The notes under the pieces: model-generated | What the model saw: the letters and a program-made list of their open reading frames with translations, nothing else | Told to the model about the DNA's origin: nothing | Database searches by the model: none | Source: DATFXM01 sp035315885 | GTDB lineage: Bacteria; Acidobacteriota; Blastocatellia; UBA7656 | Length of the DNA: 61,601 bases | Assembly: GCA_035315885.1 (NCBI GenBank) | Contig: DATFXM010000014.1 | Span: 1 to 61,601, forward strand | Reading direction: 5' to 3' | Program-made: the position numbers and the translations under genes | Shown here: positions 7,871 to 16,999 of the stretch, in pieces | Layout: the number at the start of each line of letters is the position of its first letter | How positions within the stretch are numbered: position 1 is the first letter of the stretch

Positions 7871-8060
7871 GGGATGAGGAGATGAGCGAAGGGCGAGACG
7901 AAGACGCGGGGACGCGGAGAGGAGTGACGCGGTTACGAGGGAACGCGAAGGGGTTGTGGAACTAACAAGGCGAACTGACCGTCGAACTCAACGCAGAGTC
8001 TCCGCGTCTTTCCTCTCCGCGTCCCCGCGTCGCCCCTTCGCTCCTTCCCCTCATCTCCTC
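7871..8060. repeat. Long intergenic inverted repeat, family A (GACGCGG/GCGAAGGG units), copy 1
   Basis: The left arm starts with GGATGAGGAGATGAGCGAAG and runs through GACGCGGGGACGCGGAGAGG. The right arm is its imperfect reverse complement, ending CTTCCCCTCATCTCCTC. The right end overlaps the stop codon of the minus-strand gene at 8051, so the last codons (K-R-R-stop) are repeat-derived. Other copies: 11253-11428, 21259-21358, 40830-40890, 48571-48755 and 50008-50236. Confidence 0.75.
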
Positions 8061-11000
8061 TTCGCAAGCCGGCCTACCTTCTCGTCCGGTTCTCGATAAA
8101 CCTCGCGCATGGCGTCGACTACCGCAAGACGCGAGATCGCAGGCATCTTTGACTCCCCACCACGTACTGAATACCAGATGATCTCGTTCATAACACCGGG
8201 ATCGGCCATGTCAGCAAAAGAAAGGTCCTGTTCGCTTGTCCGCTTGATCCAGTACGCCTGCATCGAGTCACGATCCGCCGAAGCAGGAGTCTTCAGGTTG
8301 TCGGTCGCGACCTCGGGCAAAATCGCTTTGAACGGCTTCAAATCCGGTTGGTCACGAAATATGTCGATCGGCGACGCGACACCGTCCAGTTGATTCATCG
8401 GCTCCATTCCGAGCAGTAGCTCCATCGTGCGTATCAAACTCACCGTGTTGTGAAAATCGTGGATCAGCAGTCCAGGGCGGTTGTAAGCGCTGATCACGAA
8501 TGCCGGCGAGCGATGACAGTCGACATGCTCGGGGCCGTCTTGAGCGTCGTCCTCGACTATGAAGATCGCTGTGTTCTTCCAGTACGGGCTGTTTGACACC
8601 GCGTCCACCAGTCTTCCGACAGCGTAGTCATTCTCGGCGACGAAAAATTGGGGAGTGGGATAATTCGCCGCAAGACCATTCGTGTGATCGTTGCTGAGCC
8701 GGACCATCGAAAAGTTAGGCATGCGGTCGGCTTTGCCGGCTTCGAGGTCCGCTACAAACCCGTTGAATTCCTCGAGCCATTCACCGAGCCTCGAATTCCC
8801 GCGGAAGCGCTCTTCGGCATGATGATTCGAAATCAGCGGGTCGATCTTTCCGTTTGACTCTTTCGCCGTAAGGTACGATTCGGTCGTCATTGAATCGGGG
8901 GTTCGAAGATCGAAGTTGCGAAACGAAGGGCAGAAGTGATCTTCCAGCGACTTCTTTGTCGGAATCGCCCGCACGTTGGGCGTGAGGTCAGGATAGGGGC
9001 GGGCCCGATTCGCGTTTACCGCCTGGACGTTGCCTTCGGATACCGTGGCGACGAACTCGCCGTAGTTCCTGTAGCTCAGACCCGCGCGCGCAGCCGCATC
9101 CCATAGGTATAGCGTCGCGGGCTCGGCGATATCACGAGCCCCCTGCAGATAAGGTACATGGCGTTGGAGAAACGCCGCGATGTCGTCGGCAGTCACCGGC
9201 AAAGAAAACATTGGAGGCTGATCGCGGAGCGGTTGCCACTCAGGCAGCCGGTTGAACCCTTCGAAGTCATACGACAGGCCTCGGCTGGAATAGTTCCACC
9301 GCATTCCTTTGACGGTGTAGTCGTTGGAGAACGCCGCGGTGGACCAGTTGTGACCTTCGGGGCTAGCCGCCGCGTTCACGAAGAACCGGTCCATCAAACC
9401 AAAGCGAAGCGCAAGGGCGCGCTGGTTCGGAGTTATGTCCTGGGCCGCGCCGCCAGGACGCCGCGCGGCGTTTGAGGAACCGAAAATCGCGAGCGCCGGA
9501 TCACCATCCGCCGGTCGCCCATCACCCGATTTTGGCACGTCGCCAAGTAACTGGTCATAGGTGCGATTCTCTTTGATTATGTAGATCACGTGTTTTATCG
9601 GCGACGCGCCTTGAAATAGGCGGGGCTTCCGCTCGGCTACGAGCCCGTCGTTCCGCATCACTTGCTGTGTGTACAGTGCGAGTTGTGCATCGTCGGGATT
9701 TGGAATCGCACTGTAATTTCCGGCGATCAGCGACAGGCTGTATTGCCCCCCGCGGCCACCTCTACCTTGCCCTGGTACTGCGGGAAAGCGATCGTTTGGG
9801 AGGTTCGGGTATTTGCCCGAGTTGTTGGATACCATCGACGAGTTCTCAAAGCCGGTGCCTTTCCCGTTGCCAACGAAAAGCGTGCGCCCGGCAAACGCAA
9901 TCGCCGACGGATACAAGCCGGTCGGAATGAATCCACGAACTCTGCTTCTTTGCTCGTCGCGTTCTGACCATTCGGTCCGGTCCTGCTCACCGCGAGAGGC
10001 GGCCGATAATGAGACAACCGCCACGGCATTGCTGTGAGCATTCGCAACATACAAGGTAGCTCCGTCACTACTGAGTGCCAGGCCTTCGGGACTTCCGCCA
10101 ATCAACGCCTTATCCGACAGCTTAACGCTGATGCGCTCGATTTCTCGGTCGTTTGAAGTGTCGATCACCGAGACGCTGTCGCCATCGGAGTTCACGGCGT
10201 AGAGCCTCGAGCCTGAGCGATTCAGACTCATCGCCGTCGGGTGGCGGTCAACGGCTATGTGGTTAACCATCGCGTTGTTTTTGGCGGTGTCTACGACCGC
10301 TATCGACGCGTCACCCCACAACGAGACGTACACCTTTGAGCCACGAGTCAAGATGCCGTAGGGATACAAGAACTGATTTGAGCCCGGCTTTCTCAGCTCG
10401 ACACGTGTCAGCTCGCGCGTTCCACGCACATTTCGAACGATGCCGAGATTATCAGCGAGATTGTTCGCTACGAAGAGCGTGTTGCCGTCCGCGGCGAGTG
10501 CAAGGCCGGCGGGATAAACCGGCGGCCGATTGTCGTTGTACCGAGGGGTGTTCGAGCTGTTGGCGAATCCTGCTACGTCTATGAATGGAGCGTTGACTGT
10601 CGTGGCTGGTCCCGGAGAAGACGGCGCGATCGGTGCGGGAGCCCCGGGAGTGTATCTGAATACCCAGATTTTGTTTTCGACGCCTCCAGAGACATACAGC
10701 GGAAACGACCGATCGGGATCGGGCTTTTGCGAGAAGACCACGCCAACGTTCGCGCTTTGAGGCGTTGGAAAGTAGACATTCTGAATGACCAGCGGCTCTC
10801 CGGAGCCGCTCAAGTCTATGACGGCCAGTGACTGCTGGCCCCTGTTTGTTGAGCCATTGAACTGAATTCCGAAGCCGCTGTTGACGACTATCAGATATCG
10901 GCCGTCTGGGCTTGGCACCATTGCCACCGGAAGCGAGCCTACGGCTGGAAGTCTGGTGGAGGCGTCGAGCACCAGCTTGCCGGCTGGAGTTATTACGCCG

Positions 11001-11131
11001 CCTTCGGGTGAAGGCTCCTGTTCTGTAACCGAGACGGCGCCCGCGGGCATTAGAGGCAGCACCAGCGACAGAGCGAGTGCGAGCGACAAACCGAGGAAAC
11101 CGAAACGGAGGCTACGCGCCATTGAGGTCAT
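8051..11131 (-). CDS. YncE-like beta-propeller fused to an alkaline-phosphatase-superfamily phosphoesterase
   Basis: The protein has 1026 residues. A signal peptide covers about 1-33. Residues about 40-480 show repeated propeller blades (A-L-A-A-D-G-N-T-L-F-V-A-N-N, R-L-Y-A-V-N-S-D-G-D-S-V-S-V-I-D, T-L-Y-V-A-N-A-H-S-N-A-V) of the YVTN/YncE type. From about 510 a phosphoesterase domain begins with I-K-H-V-I-Y-I-I-K-E-N-R-T-Y-D-Q, then E-G-H-N-W near 600 and V-E-D-D-A-Q-D-G-P-E-H-V-D near 880. These are metal-site regions of the phospholipase C / acid phosphatase-like branch of the superfamily. It is exported and probably periplasmic or surface-bound. The substrate is unknown; phosphoesters are inferred from the family. 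GGAG lies ten bases before the ATG. The gene stands alone between two family-A repeats, one of which contributes its stop codon. Confidence 0.88.
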   Translation of the reverse strand: MTSMARSLRFGFLGLSLALALSLVLPLMPAGAVSVTEQEPSPEGGVITPAGKLVLDASTRLPAVGSLPVAMVPSPDGRYLIVVNSGFGIQFNGSTNRGQQSLAVIDLSGSGEPLVIQNVYFPTPQSANVGVVFSQKPDPDRSFPLYVSGGVENKIWVFRYTPGAPAPIAPSSPGPATTVNAPFIDVAGFANSSNTPRYNDNRPPVYPAGLALAADGNTLFVANNLADNLGIVRNVRGTRELTRVELRKPGSNQFLYPYGILTRGSKVYVSLWGDASIAVVDTAKNNAMVNHIAVDRHPTAMSLNRSGSRLYAVNSDGDSVSVIDTSNDREIERISVKLSDKALIGGSPEGLALSSDGATLYVANAHSNAVAVVSLSAASRGEQDRTEWSERDEQRSRVRGFIPTGLYPSAIAFAGRTLFVGNGKGTGFENSSMVSNNSGKYPNLPNDRFPAVPGQGRGGRGGQYSLSLIAGNYSAIPNPDDAQLALYTQQVMRNDGLVAERKPRLFQGASPIKHVIYIIKENRTYDQLLGDVPKSGDGRPADGDPALAIFGSSNAARRPGGAAQDITPNQRALALRFGLMDRFFVNAAASPEGHNWSTAAFSNDYTVKGMRWNYSSRGLSYDFEGFNRLPEWQPLRDQPPMFSLPVTADDIAAFLQRHVPYLQGARDIAEPATLYLWDAAARAGLSYRNYGEFVATVSEGNVQAVNANRARPYPDLTPNVRAIPTKKSLEDHFCPSFRNFDLRTPDSMTTESYLTAKESNGKIDPLISNHHAEERFRGNSRLGEWLEEFNGFVADLEAGKADRMPNFSMVRLSNDHTNGLAANYPTPQFFVAENDYAVGRLVDAVSNSPYWKNTAIFIVEDDAQDGPEHVDCHRSPAFVISAYNRPGLLIHDFHNTVSLIRTMELLLGMEPMNQLDGVASPIDIFRDQPDLKPFKAILPEVATDNLKTPASADRDSMQAYWIKRTSEQDLSFADMADPGVMNEIIWYSVRGGESKMPAISRLAVVDAMREVYREPDEKVGRLAKRR

Positions 11132-11252
11132 TTTTGAGATTCTCCGATTGCAAGGTATAGAGAGACCGGACTTCGTGTCTTGAGAATACTGCGCACACCT
11201 TAACAGAATGCTGCCTCTCTGTTAACAGGCTATTGTTTCTGAAGAGAAGGGG

Positions 11253-11428
11253 GATTTGTGGACGCGGAGACGCGGAGACACAGAAACGACCGGTAAGCCA
11301 ACCACCTTCCGCGTCGCCCCTTCGCCCGTTCGCCCCTTCGCTCCGCGTCGCCGCGTCCCTCCTCCCCGCGTCTCTCCTCCCCGCGGGCCCGCATCTCTGT
11401 TTCGCCCCTTCGCCCATTCGCTCCTATT
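11253..11428. repeat. Intergenic repeat, family A, copy 2
   Basis: A short left arm of GACGCGGAGACGCGGAGACA is followed by a long right arm of CGCCCCTTCGCCCGTTCG and CCGCGTCCCTCCTCCCCGCG units. It abuts the TAG stop codon of the minus-strand ATP-grasp gene (11424-11426). It explains most of the 292-bp gap 11132-11423; nothing else is visible there. Confidence 0.7.
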
Positions 11429-12626
11429 GATTCGCAGTCTCGAGGGGAGGTGCAGAAGTGTAGAAGTCGTTATAGAAGCGTTCAGTGTAGCTCTCCAGGA
11501 GCACGCGCACGCGTTCGGGGTCCTCGGATGATACCACCAAGCCGGCATGATGAGGCTTGTTCAACCGATAAACAATCTCAGGATCGTTGTACGACGATGT
11601 ATCGGGCTTTTCTTGCCGCGCCAGAGATATTACTACGCCGGCGTAGTCGTCCTTATGAGGCGGGAGTTCGTAGTCAAAATCTTCACCGGCGATCTCGACG
11701 CGTGCCCACTCGGCCCAGAGGTTTAAGCCGGTTGCCGCCTCAATCGTTTCGGCGATGTTCGCTCCTCCAACTCGAGCGGCAGTCTCCAGAAAAAACAATC
11801 TGCCCGTTCCGCTCTCCTTGATGAACTCTGTGTGCGTAACTCCGCGAACAAGTCCGAGCGACTTTATAAGTCCCTCATTCAGTTGCAACAGTGCCTGAGC
11901 GTCCTCGGAGTTGCGCGGAATTTTTCTCGTCGTAAAGATTCCCCCCAGCGAGACGTCCATCGGAGGGCGGCCGTACTTATGGGGAACGGCGAACTTCACT
12001 TCGCGGGCCGAGACTATCGAGTCGACGTGAAAGATCTCACCCAGCACGTAGCGTTCCAGAAGATAGAAGGACTGCCGGTCCCCCAGCGCTTCGAGCAGAG
12101 GCCACAGTTCGCCCGGCGCGTTGACTTTCTTGATTCCTATCGAGGCCGCCTCAGATCTCGGCTTCAGAACCCAGGGCCCGGGCACTGTCGACATGTATTG
12201 GTTCAATCGCTCGTAGTTGAGCGCGTGCACGAAGTCTGGCACCAGGATTCCCTCGCTGGATGCTTTCATGCGCATCGCGAGCTTGTCGCGAAAGTACCTT
12301 GCGGTAGTGTCGCCCATGCCGGGGATACGAAGGTGCTCGCGAAGTACTGCTGCGGTTTCCTGATCAAATTCGTCCAAGGGAACGATTCGGTCTATCATCA
12401 TGTTGCGTGCAAGATAGCTGACGCCTTTGATCACGTCATCGCGAGTCCAGTTTTCGGGCAAGTAAAAAGTTTCAGTGATTGATTCTCGGGGCCAGTCGGC
12501 GTGTCGATGCTTCTCGACGGTCAGCAAAATGATCCGGCAACCCTCCTTGGCTGCTTGGCGTATGAATGCCTGACCCTTTTCAAAGGTGGCGATGCACAGA
12601 ATCGTGATTTGGCCCCTGTCGTCCAC
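11424..12626 (-). CDS. ATP-grasp domain protein (carboxylate-amine ligase type)
   Basis: I choose the GTG ending at 12626 because AAAGGAGT (12631-12638) precedes it correctly; this gives 400 residues. The N-terminal third is a Rossmann-like pre-ATP-grasp domain (I-T-I-L-C-I-A near residue 6). The ATP-grasp core is visible at about 130-310: W-V-L-K-P-R-S-E-A-A-S-I-G-I with the nucleotide Lys, Y-L-L-E-R-Y-V-L-G-E-I-F-H-V-D, H-T-E-F-I and F-L-E-T-A-A-R-V-G-G-A-N-I with the Mg2+ ligands Glu and Asn. Enzymes of this fold join a carboxylate to an amine or thiol through an acyl phosphate. Substrates cannot be told. There are no biosynthetic neighbours, so it is not obviously part of a natural-product cluster. 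It is cytoplasmic. Confidence 0.85.
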   Translation of the reverse strand: MDDRGQITILCIATFEKGQAFIRQAAKEGCRIILLTVEKHRHADWPRESITETFYLPENWTRDDVIKGVSYLARNMMIDRIVPLDEFDQETAAVLREHLRIPGMGDTTARYFRDKLAMRMKASSEGILVPDFVHALNYERLNQYMSTVPGPWVLKPRSEAASIGIKKVNAPGELWPLLEALGDRQSFYLLERYVLGEIFHVDSIVSAREVKFAVPHKYGRPPMDVSLGGIFTTRKIPRNSEDAQALLQLNEGLIKSLGLVRGVTHTEFIKESGTGRLFFLETAARVGGANIAETIEAATGLNLWAEWARVEIAGEDFDYELPPHKDDYAGVVISLARQEKPDTSSYNDPEIVYRLNKPHHAGLVVSSEDPERVRVLLESYTERFYNDFYTSAPPLETANQ

Positions 12627-12663
12627 TTGGACTCCTTTCAAAAACCGAGCGAATTATAGCAAA

Positions 12664-12815
12664 TCAGTGCTCAGTCCTAAGTGCTGAGTGCTGAGTCAAA
12701 CCCGAAGGCGTTTGGAAACTTCTGATCGATCGCGTCCCAGGGTAGCCGTGGACGACAACCTTAGGCTGGACGCCCCAACCCCTTCGGGTTGACTCAGCAC
12801 TCAGCACTTCTCTCT
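12664..12815. repeat. Composite intergenic repeat, family B, copy 2, with shared core
   Basis: ACTCAG-type arms (12666-12697 and 12789-12815) enclose a core that includes TCCCAGGGTAGCCGTGG and CCCCAACCCCTTCGGGTTG. The reverse complement of 16795-16925 aligns with it along most of its length, so these are two copies of one element in opposite orientation. It lies in the divergent region between the ATP-grasp gene and the small secreted protein gene. Confidence 0.75.
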
Positions 12816-12895
12816 TGTCCCTCTTGGCCGCCTGTGGTGATAATAGGCACCCGGTCCCCCAAGAACGAGCAACGAACCAAGAAAGGTAGACACTT

Positions 12896-13348
12896 ATGCC
12901 AAGAAGTTTGTGTTTGCTCTTGACTGTTGCAATCGCCTTCTTACTGGCAACCTCAGTCGCCGGACAATCAAGAGAACACCGGCGCTACTCCAAGTCCGAA
13001 GTCGAACGATGGATCAGAAGAGTGGAGGAAAACGGTAACCTGTTAAAGAAGTACGTTGACTCCGATGTCGACAAGACTCGGCTAAATGGAACAAAGAGAG
13101 AAGACCATATCTGGGAACAGGTCAAAGAGCTGGAAGAGGCGACCAATAAGCTTCGCGAACACTTTGACAGAACTGACCGATGGGAGGAAACCAGAAGCGA
13201 AGTTCAAATGGTCATGCGCGAAGGTCGCGATGTCGGAAACATCCTGAACCGTTATCGGATCTCCGACCGCGTTCAGTATGCGTGGAAGAAGCTTCGCCAC
13301 GAACTCAACTCGCTCGCGCTCTGTTACGACCTCCCGCTCCTGCGATGA
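12896..13348 (+). CDS. Small secreted helical protein of unknown function
   Basis: The 150-residue protein has a signal peptide (M-P-R-S-L-C then a hydrophobic stretch, cleavage after S-V-A-G-Q near residue 24). The mature part is charged and mostly helical, with heptad-like segments (E-V-E-R-W-I-R-R-V-E-E, W-E-Q-V-K-E-L-E-E-A-T-N-K-L-R-E-H-F) suggesting a coiled coil or helical bundle, and one Cys near the end. I do not recognise a domain. It is a single-gene unit: a terminator follows at 13374-13412 and a repeat separates it from the divergent ATP-grasp gene. A location outside the cytoplasmic membrane is inferred from the signal peptide. Confidence 0.7.
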   Translation: MPRSLCLLLTVAIAFLLATSVAGQSREHRRYSKSEVERWIRRVEENGNLLKKYVDSDVDKTRLNGTKREDHIWEQVKELEEATNKLREHFDRTDRWEETRSEVQMVMREGRDVGNILNRYRISDRVQYAWKKLRHELNSLALCYDLPLLR

Positions 13349-13373
13349 GAAGCGATCACTGCTTGCGGTTATA

Positions 13374-13412
13374 GGCGGGCCCGAGCAAAGCATCGTGGCC
13401 CGCTTCTTGTTT
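13374..13412 (+). terminator. Rho-independent terminator after the small secreted protein gene
   Basis: Perfect 7-bp stem GCGGGCC (13374-13380) and GGCCCGC (13396-13402), 15-nt loop, then TTCTTGTTTT. It lies 25 bp after the stop codon at 13348. Confidence 0.7.
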
Positions 13413-13456
13413 TCATCTCCGTTTCAGAAGCAGGTCATCCTGCAAAACACGAGAAC

Positions 13457-15535
13457 ATGAACCGGTGGGATGCCATGAAGAACTGCTTGTGCCTGGTCAT
13501 CACGGTTTGTCTGACGTCGGGTGTTTCTCCACTAGCGCGACAAACGTTCGGATCAACTCCGGGCGTCAGGTTGCACAATCTGATGCCGGTACCCGAATCG
13601 ATCGAATTCAAACAGGGCCGTCTTCCGTTCAGAAGCTCGTTCACCACGGCTATTACTGGTCCCGTCGATAAACGGCTCGAAGCGGCCATCGATAGAGCGA
13701 TGCGCAGGCTCGAGGGGAAAACCGGCCTCACGCTTGCCCGCGGATTCGTCGAATCATCAGCGGACGCCACGCTTCAGATTGAATGCTCAGGTCCCGGCAT
13801 GGCGGTTCAATCGCCCGAAGAGGACGAGTCATATTCCCTCGACGTAGATTCTGCCTGTGCTCGTCTCATTGCCGCGACAACGGTCGGGGTGATCCGAGGC
13901 CTGGAGACATTTCTCCAACTGCTGGAGGGTGGTCGTGATGGAGAATATTTCTTTCCCTCGGTTACTGTTCGCGACAAGCCTCGTTTTGTATGGCGAGGAT
14001 TGCTTATCGACTGTTGCCGGCATTTTCAGCCGATTGAGGTGATCAAGCGAAACGTCGACGGCATGGCGGCGGTGAAGCTGAATGTTCTGCACTGGCACCT
14101 CAGCGAGGATCAGGGATTCCGTGTTGAGAGCAAACGGTTTCCCAAGCTCCAGCAAATGGGCTCTGATGGCCTGTTCTACAGCCAGCAGCAGATTCGAGAC
14201 GTGATCAATTACGCCAGAGACAGAGGGATTCGGGTCGTGCCCGAGTTTGACATGCCCGGCCACATAACCTCGTGGCTTGTAGGTCATCCCGAGCTTGGCA
14301 GCCAGCCCGGTCCCTATCACATTGAGCGTCGCTGGGGCGTGTTCAACGCGTCCCTGGATCCGACGCGCGATCACGTCTACAAAGTGCTGGACAAATTCTG
14401 GGGCGAAATTGCCGCGCTCTTTCCGGATCCTTATATGCACATAGGCGGAGATGAGAACAACGGAGAGGACTGGACCAGCAACGAAAAGATCAAAGAGTTC
14501 ATGGAGAAGAAGGGTATAAGGGGAACGCAAGCGCTTCAGACTTACTTCAATCAGCGATTGCTTGCGATCCTGAAAAAGCATGGCAAGAAGATGGTCGGCT
14601 GGGACGAGATCCTTCAGCCGGACTTGCCTCGCGACATCGTGGTGCAGTCGTGGCGCGGTCAGAAGTCGCTGGCCGAGGCTGCGAAGAAGGGATATCAGGG
14701 CATCCTGTCTAACGGGTACTACCTCGACCATATGCTGAGCGCGGCAACTCATTACGCCGTAGATCCGATTGCCGAGAACAGCGGCCTGGAACCGAGTCAG
14801 GCGGGCCTGGTGCTGGGCGGCGAAGCCTGTATGTGGGGCGAATACATCGGTCCCGAGACGATAGATTCGAGAGTTTGGCCGCGAACGGCAGCTATCGCAG
14901 AACGCTTCTGGTCGCCACGCTCGGTAAAAGACGCGAAGGATATGTACCGGAGGCTTGAACGCGTCAGCGTCGAGCTCGAAGAGTTTGGATTGCGACACAA
15001 CAGTGATCCCGATGTACTGCTCCGAAGGCTTGCGGGCAGCACCGACACTGCAGCGATAAAGACCCTCGCCGACGTTGTCGAGCCGGTGAAGCATTATGTG
15101 CGAGGGCAAGCATTTCCTGCGACCCAATTCACTCCGCTGACCAGGCTCGTGGATGCGGCGCGTCCCGACAGCCGCGAGGCGCGAAGGTTCGGACGTCTGG
15201 TCGAGGAGTTTCTAGCGGATGCACCGCGCTTTAGCGCAAGACGAGATGAGTTGGTGGAGATGCTCGGACGCTGGCGAGATATTGAGCCAGAGTTCCAGAT
15301 CGCGGTTGATCAATCACCGATCCTCGACGAGGTCGCTCCACTAGCCCTAAGCCTGTCGAAGGCTGCGGACGCCGGACTCGAGGCAGTCACGTATCTAAGG
15401 AAGCAAGCGTCGGCTGGAGTCGATTGGCGAGACTCGAAGCTGAAGATTCTCTCGGACGCATCGGCGCCAAAGGGAGAGGTGGAACTTGCGGTGATTAGTC
15501 CGTTGAAGGCTCTTGTTGTTGCGGCTTCGCAGTGA
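13457..15535 (+). CDS. Secreted beta-N-acetylhexosaminidase, glycoside hydrolase family 20
   Basis: The protein has 692 residues with a signal peptide near the start (M-K-N-C-L-C-L-V-I-T-V). The in-frame ATG at 13475 with GGTGGG upstream is a likely alternative start. A GH20b-type N-terminal domain is at about 40-170, then the GH20 barrel: R-G-L-L-I-D-C-C-R-H-F near 180, L-N-V-L-H-W-H-L-S-E-D-Q-G-F near 208, V-P-E-F-D-M-P-G-H near 261, and H-I-G-G-D-E at 328-333. Asp332 and Glu333 are the substrate-assisted catalytic pair. It should release terminal GlcNAc or GalNAc from chitin fragments, peptidoglycan or glycoproteins in the periplasm. About 170 C-terminal residues beyond the barrel are helical and unassigned. 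No sugar transporter is adjacent. Confidence 0.92.
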   Translation: MNRWDAMKNCLCLVITVCLTSGVSPLARQTFGSTPGVRLHNLMPVPESIEFKQGRLPFRSSFTTAITGPVDKRLEAAIDRAMRRLEGKTGLTLARGFVESSADATLQIECSGPGMAVQSPEEDESYSLDVDSACARLIAATTVGVIRGLETFLQLLEGGRDGEYFFPSVTVRDKPRFVWRGLLIDCCRHFQPIEVIKRNVDGMAAVKLNVLHWHLSEDQGFRVESKRFPKLQQMGSDGLFYSQQQIRDVINYARDRGIRVVPEFDMPGHITSWLVGHPELGSQPGPYHIERRWGVFNASLDPTRDHVYKVLDKFWGEIAALFPDPYMHIGGDENNGEDWTSNEKIKEFMEKKGIRGTQALQTYFNQRLLAILKKHGKKMVGWDEILQPDLPRDIVVQSWRGQKSLAEAAKKGYQGILSNGYYLDHMLSAATHYAVDPIAENSGLEPSQAGLVLGGEACMWGEYIGPETIDSRVWPRTAAIAERFWSPRSVKDAKDMYRRLERVSVELEEFGLRHNSDPDVLLRRLAGSTDTAAIKTLADVVEPVKHYVRGQAFPATQFTPLTRLVDAARPDSREARRFGRLVEEFLADAPRFSARRDELVEMLGRWRDIEPEFQIAVDQSPILDEVAPLALSLSKAADAGLEAVTYLRKQASAGVDWRDSKLKILSDASAPKGEVELAVISPLKALVVAASQ

Positions 15536-15586
15536 ATCGAGAATCGATTTAGCCCGAGCCGGCGGCCGCAAGCAGGGAGCATCGAA

Positions 15587-16723
15587 TCAGTTGTGAAAGA
15601 TGTCAGTTGAAGGCTTGAAAGCCAGCCATGCAAAAGCGAAGTAGTCGCCGTGGGCAAGAGGGTTCAACATCTTTCCTTTGAGCGGCCCCTCAACCGCCTT
15701 TCCAACTATGTTCCAGTGACTGCCCGTCTGGGCATCGACGAACTCGCCATTTGAGTAGGCAAAATCGAGCCGGCGCCCATCGACGCGCGGATCGAAAACA
15801 CCAGTCGAACCTACCTCTCGCGACTTCTTGAGTTCGTCTGCATCCAGAGCGGAAGTTGCGCCTTCGGCGTGAAAGATGACTAATTCCTGCGATCCAATGG
15901 TGTCGTAGGTGACGCGTCGCGCAGCGGTAATCGAATAAGGATAGGCCCTGGCCTGCTCGCCGATCTCGACTCCAATCACCCGCTCCATCGGTGTGAGTCT
16001 TTTGTCAGGCTTCCCCCGAAAATGATTTGGGGTTCCGCGCGGATTGTCGTACCTGAGATGAGGATTGCGGCCGTAGTCTCGCACGAATCCCGTCTGTCGC
16101 GAGAGGACCTGACCGGCCGGGAACGCCGATGAGAACTGCGAAAAGCTGATCATCTGCGCGTTCAACCTGATCAGCTTGCTGCCGGTGAGATCGCCGACGA
16201 TGGCTTTTCCGGTGAACTGCTGCCACCAGGACTCGGTCTCGCGGTCATATAGAACCATGTTTGCGCCGTGCACAAATCCGCTGATGCCGAATGACAGCAC
16301 TCTGCGGCTGATCGAGCGTTTGAACACGATGGCGCTGTTACAGATTGAGCAGAAGGTTATGACTACGGGAGTCGGGCCGATCTGGTCATTACAGACTTCA
16401 TGCCAGATCAGTATCTGGAGGGGGTAAGCGCGCGCGATTCGGTTTACGTTAAGAGCGATTACCGGTTCGGTTGGCGAGATCCAACTTCGAGCGGCCTCGA
16501 CAGTGACAAACTTCGGGTGATCGATAGACGGGATTCCGTCTTTCGGCATTCCGGGGCTGATGAGGTCGTCGAGGTCAATCGAGCGCTTTTCGGTATTGGT
16601 TTTCCAATCGGGGAACTCGCTGATCTGCGGCGTGGCGGAGCGTTGCTGGGCGTGATGCGCTGGCATCGCTTGGGCGACTATCAATGAGAGACATAGCCAG
16701 GACAGCACCGCGCTTTTTTTCAT
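15587..16723 (-). CDS. Secreted DUF3179 domain protein
   Basis: The 378-residue protein starts with a signal peptide (M-K-K-S-A-V-L-S-W-L-C-L-S-L-I-V-A-Q-A). The rest matches the DUF3179 pattern: L-Q-I-L-I-W-H-E-V-C-N-D near 105, V-V-I-T-F-C-S-I-C-N-S-A-I-V-F near 120 with the conserved Cys pair, S-G-F-V-H-G-A-N-M-V-L-Y-D near 148, and W-W-Q-Q-F-T-G-K-A-I-V-G-D-L. The family is widespread in environmental bacteria, has no known biochemical role, and its CxxC-like pair suggests metal or redox chemistry (inference). The gene stands alone; a family-B repeat separates it from the divergent cytochrome gene. It converges on the GH20 gene. Confidence 0.85.
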   Translation of the reverse strand: MKKSAVLSWLCLSLIVAQAMPAHHAQQRSATPQISEFPDWKTNTEKRSIDLDDLISPGMPKDGIPSIDHPKFVTVEAARSWISPTEPVIALNVNRIARAYPLQILIWHEVCNDQIGPTPVVITFCSICNSAIVFKRSISRRVLSFGISGFVHGANMVLYDRETESWWQQFTGKAIVGDLTGSKLIRLNAQMISFSQFSSAFPAGQVLSRQTGFVRDYGRNPHLRYDNPRGTPNHFRGKPDKRLTPMERVIGVEIGEQARAYPYSITAARRVTYDTIGSQELVIFHAEGATSALDADELKKSREVGSTGVFDPRVDGRRLDFAYSNGEFVDAQTGSHWNIVGKAVEGPLKGKMLNPLAHGDYFAFAWLAFKPSTDIFHN

Positions 16724-16794
16724 AGGATCGCTTCAAGAAGGAGTCAGTCTCCACGGATGATAACTTTCGCAAACAACGATGATCAAGTAACTGG

Positions 16795-16925
16795 AGTAGT
16801 GCTGAGTTCCAACCCCGAAGAGGTTGCGTCGTCCGACCCAAGGGGTGGCCTGTCCCTGGGTACATCGATAAAGGAGTTTCCAACGCCGAAGGGGTTGACT
16901 CAGCACTCAGCACTCAGCACTTCTC
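16795..16925. repeat. Composite intergenic repeat, family B, copy 3, inverted relative to copy 2
   Basis: AGTGCTGAGTTCCAACCCCG at the left and a triple ACTCAGC run at the right bound a core containing CCCTGGGTACATCGAT. The whole, read in reverse complement, aligns with 12664-12815, including the GTTTGGAAACT-like segment and the two CAACCCC..GGGTT motifs. With the promoter at 16933-16962 it fills the divergent gap 16724-16999. Confidence 0.75.
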
Positions 16926-16932
16926 CTCGTGG

Positions 16933-16962
16933 TTGATGTGAAAGAAACGACTCGGATATAAT
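16933..16962 (+). promoter_or_regulatory. Sigma-70-type promoter of the multiheme cytochrome gene
   Basis: TTGATG (16933-16938) and perfect TATAAT (16957-16962) with an 18-bp spacer. The -35 element lies eight bases after the end of the B repeat. Transcription is expected near 16969, 31 nt before the ATG at 17000. Confidence 0.6.
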
Positions 16963-16999
16963 CCGCGCACTAACCGATTTCCGCGTCGGTTTTACCTTT

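Noticed and set aside
7871..8060. CRISPR-like iteration in the A elements
   Set aside because: Units are contiguous and variable with no unique spacers, and no cas gene is present.
11222..11548. ORFs of about 100 codons in the family-A repeat region between the propeller/phosphoesterase and ATP-grasp genes
   Set aside because: They are low-complexity translations of GACGCGG units, lack ribosome sites and overlap the ATP-grasp gene.
16575..16913. 112-codon ORF across the family-B repeat
   Set aside because: It is a translation of the repeat core running into the signal-peptide region of the DUF3179 gene in another frame; no domain and no ribosome site.
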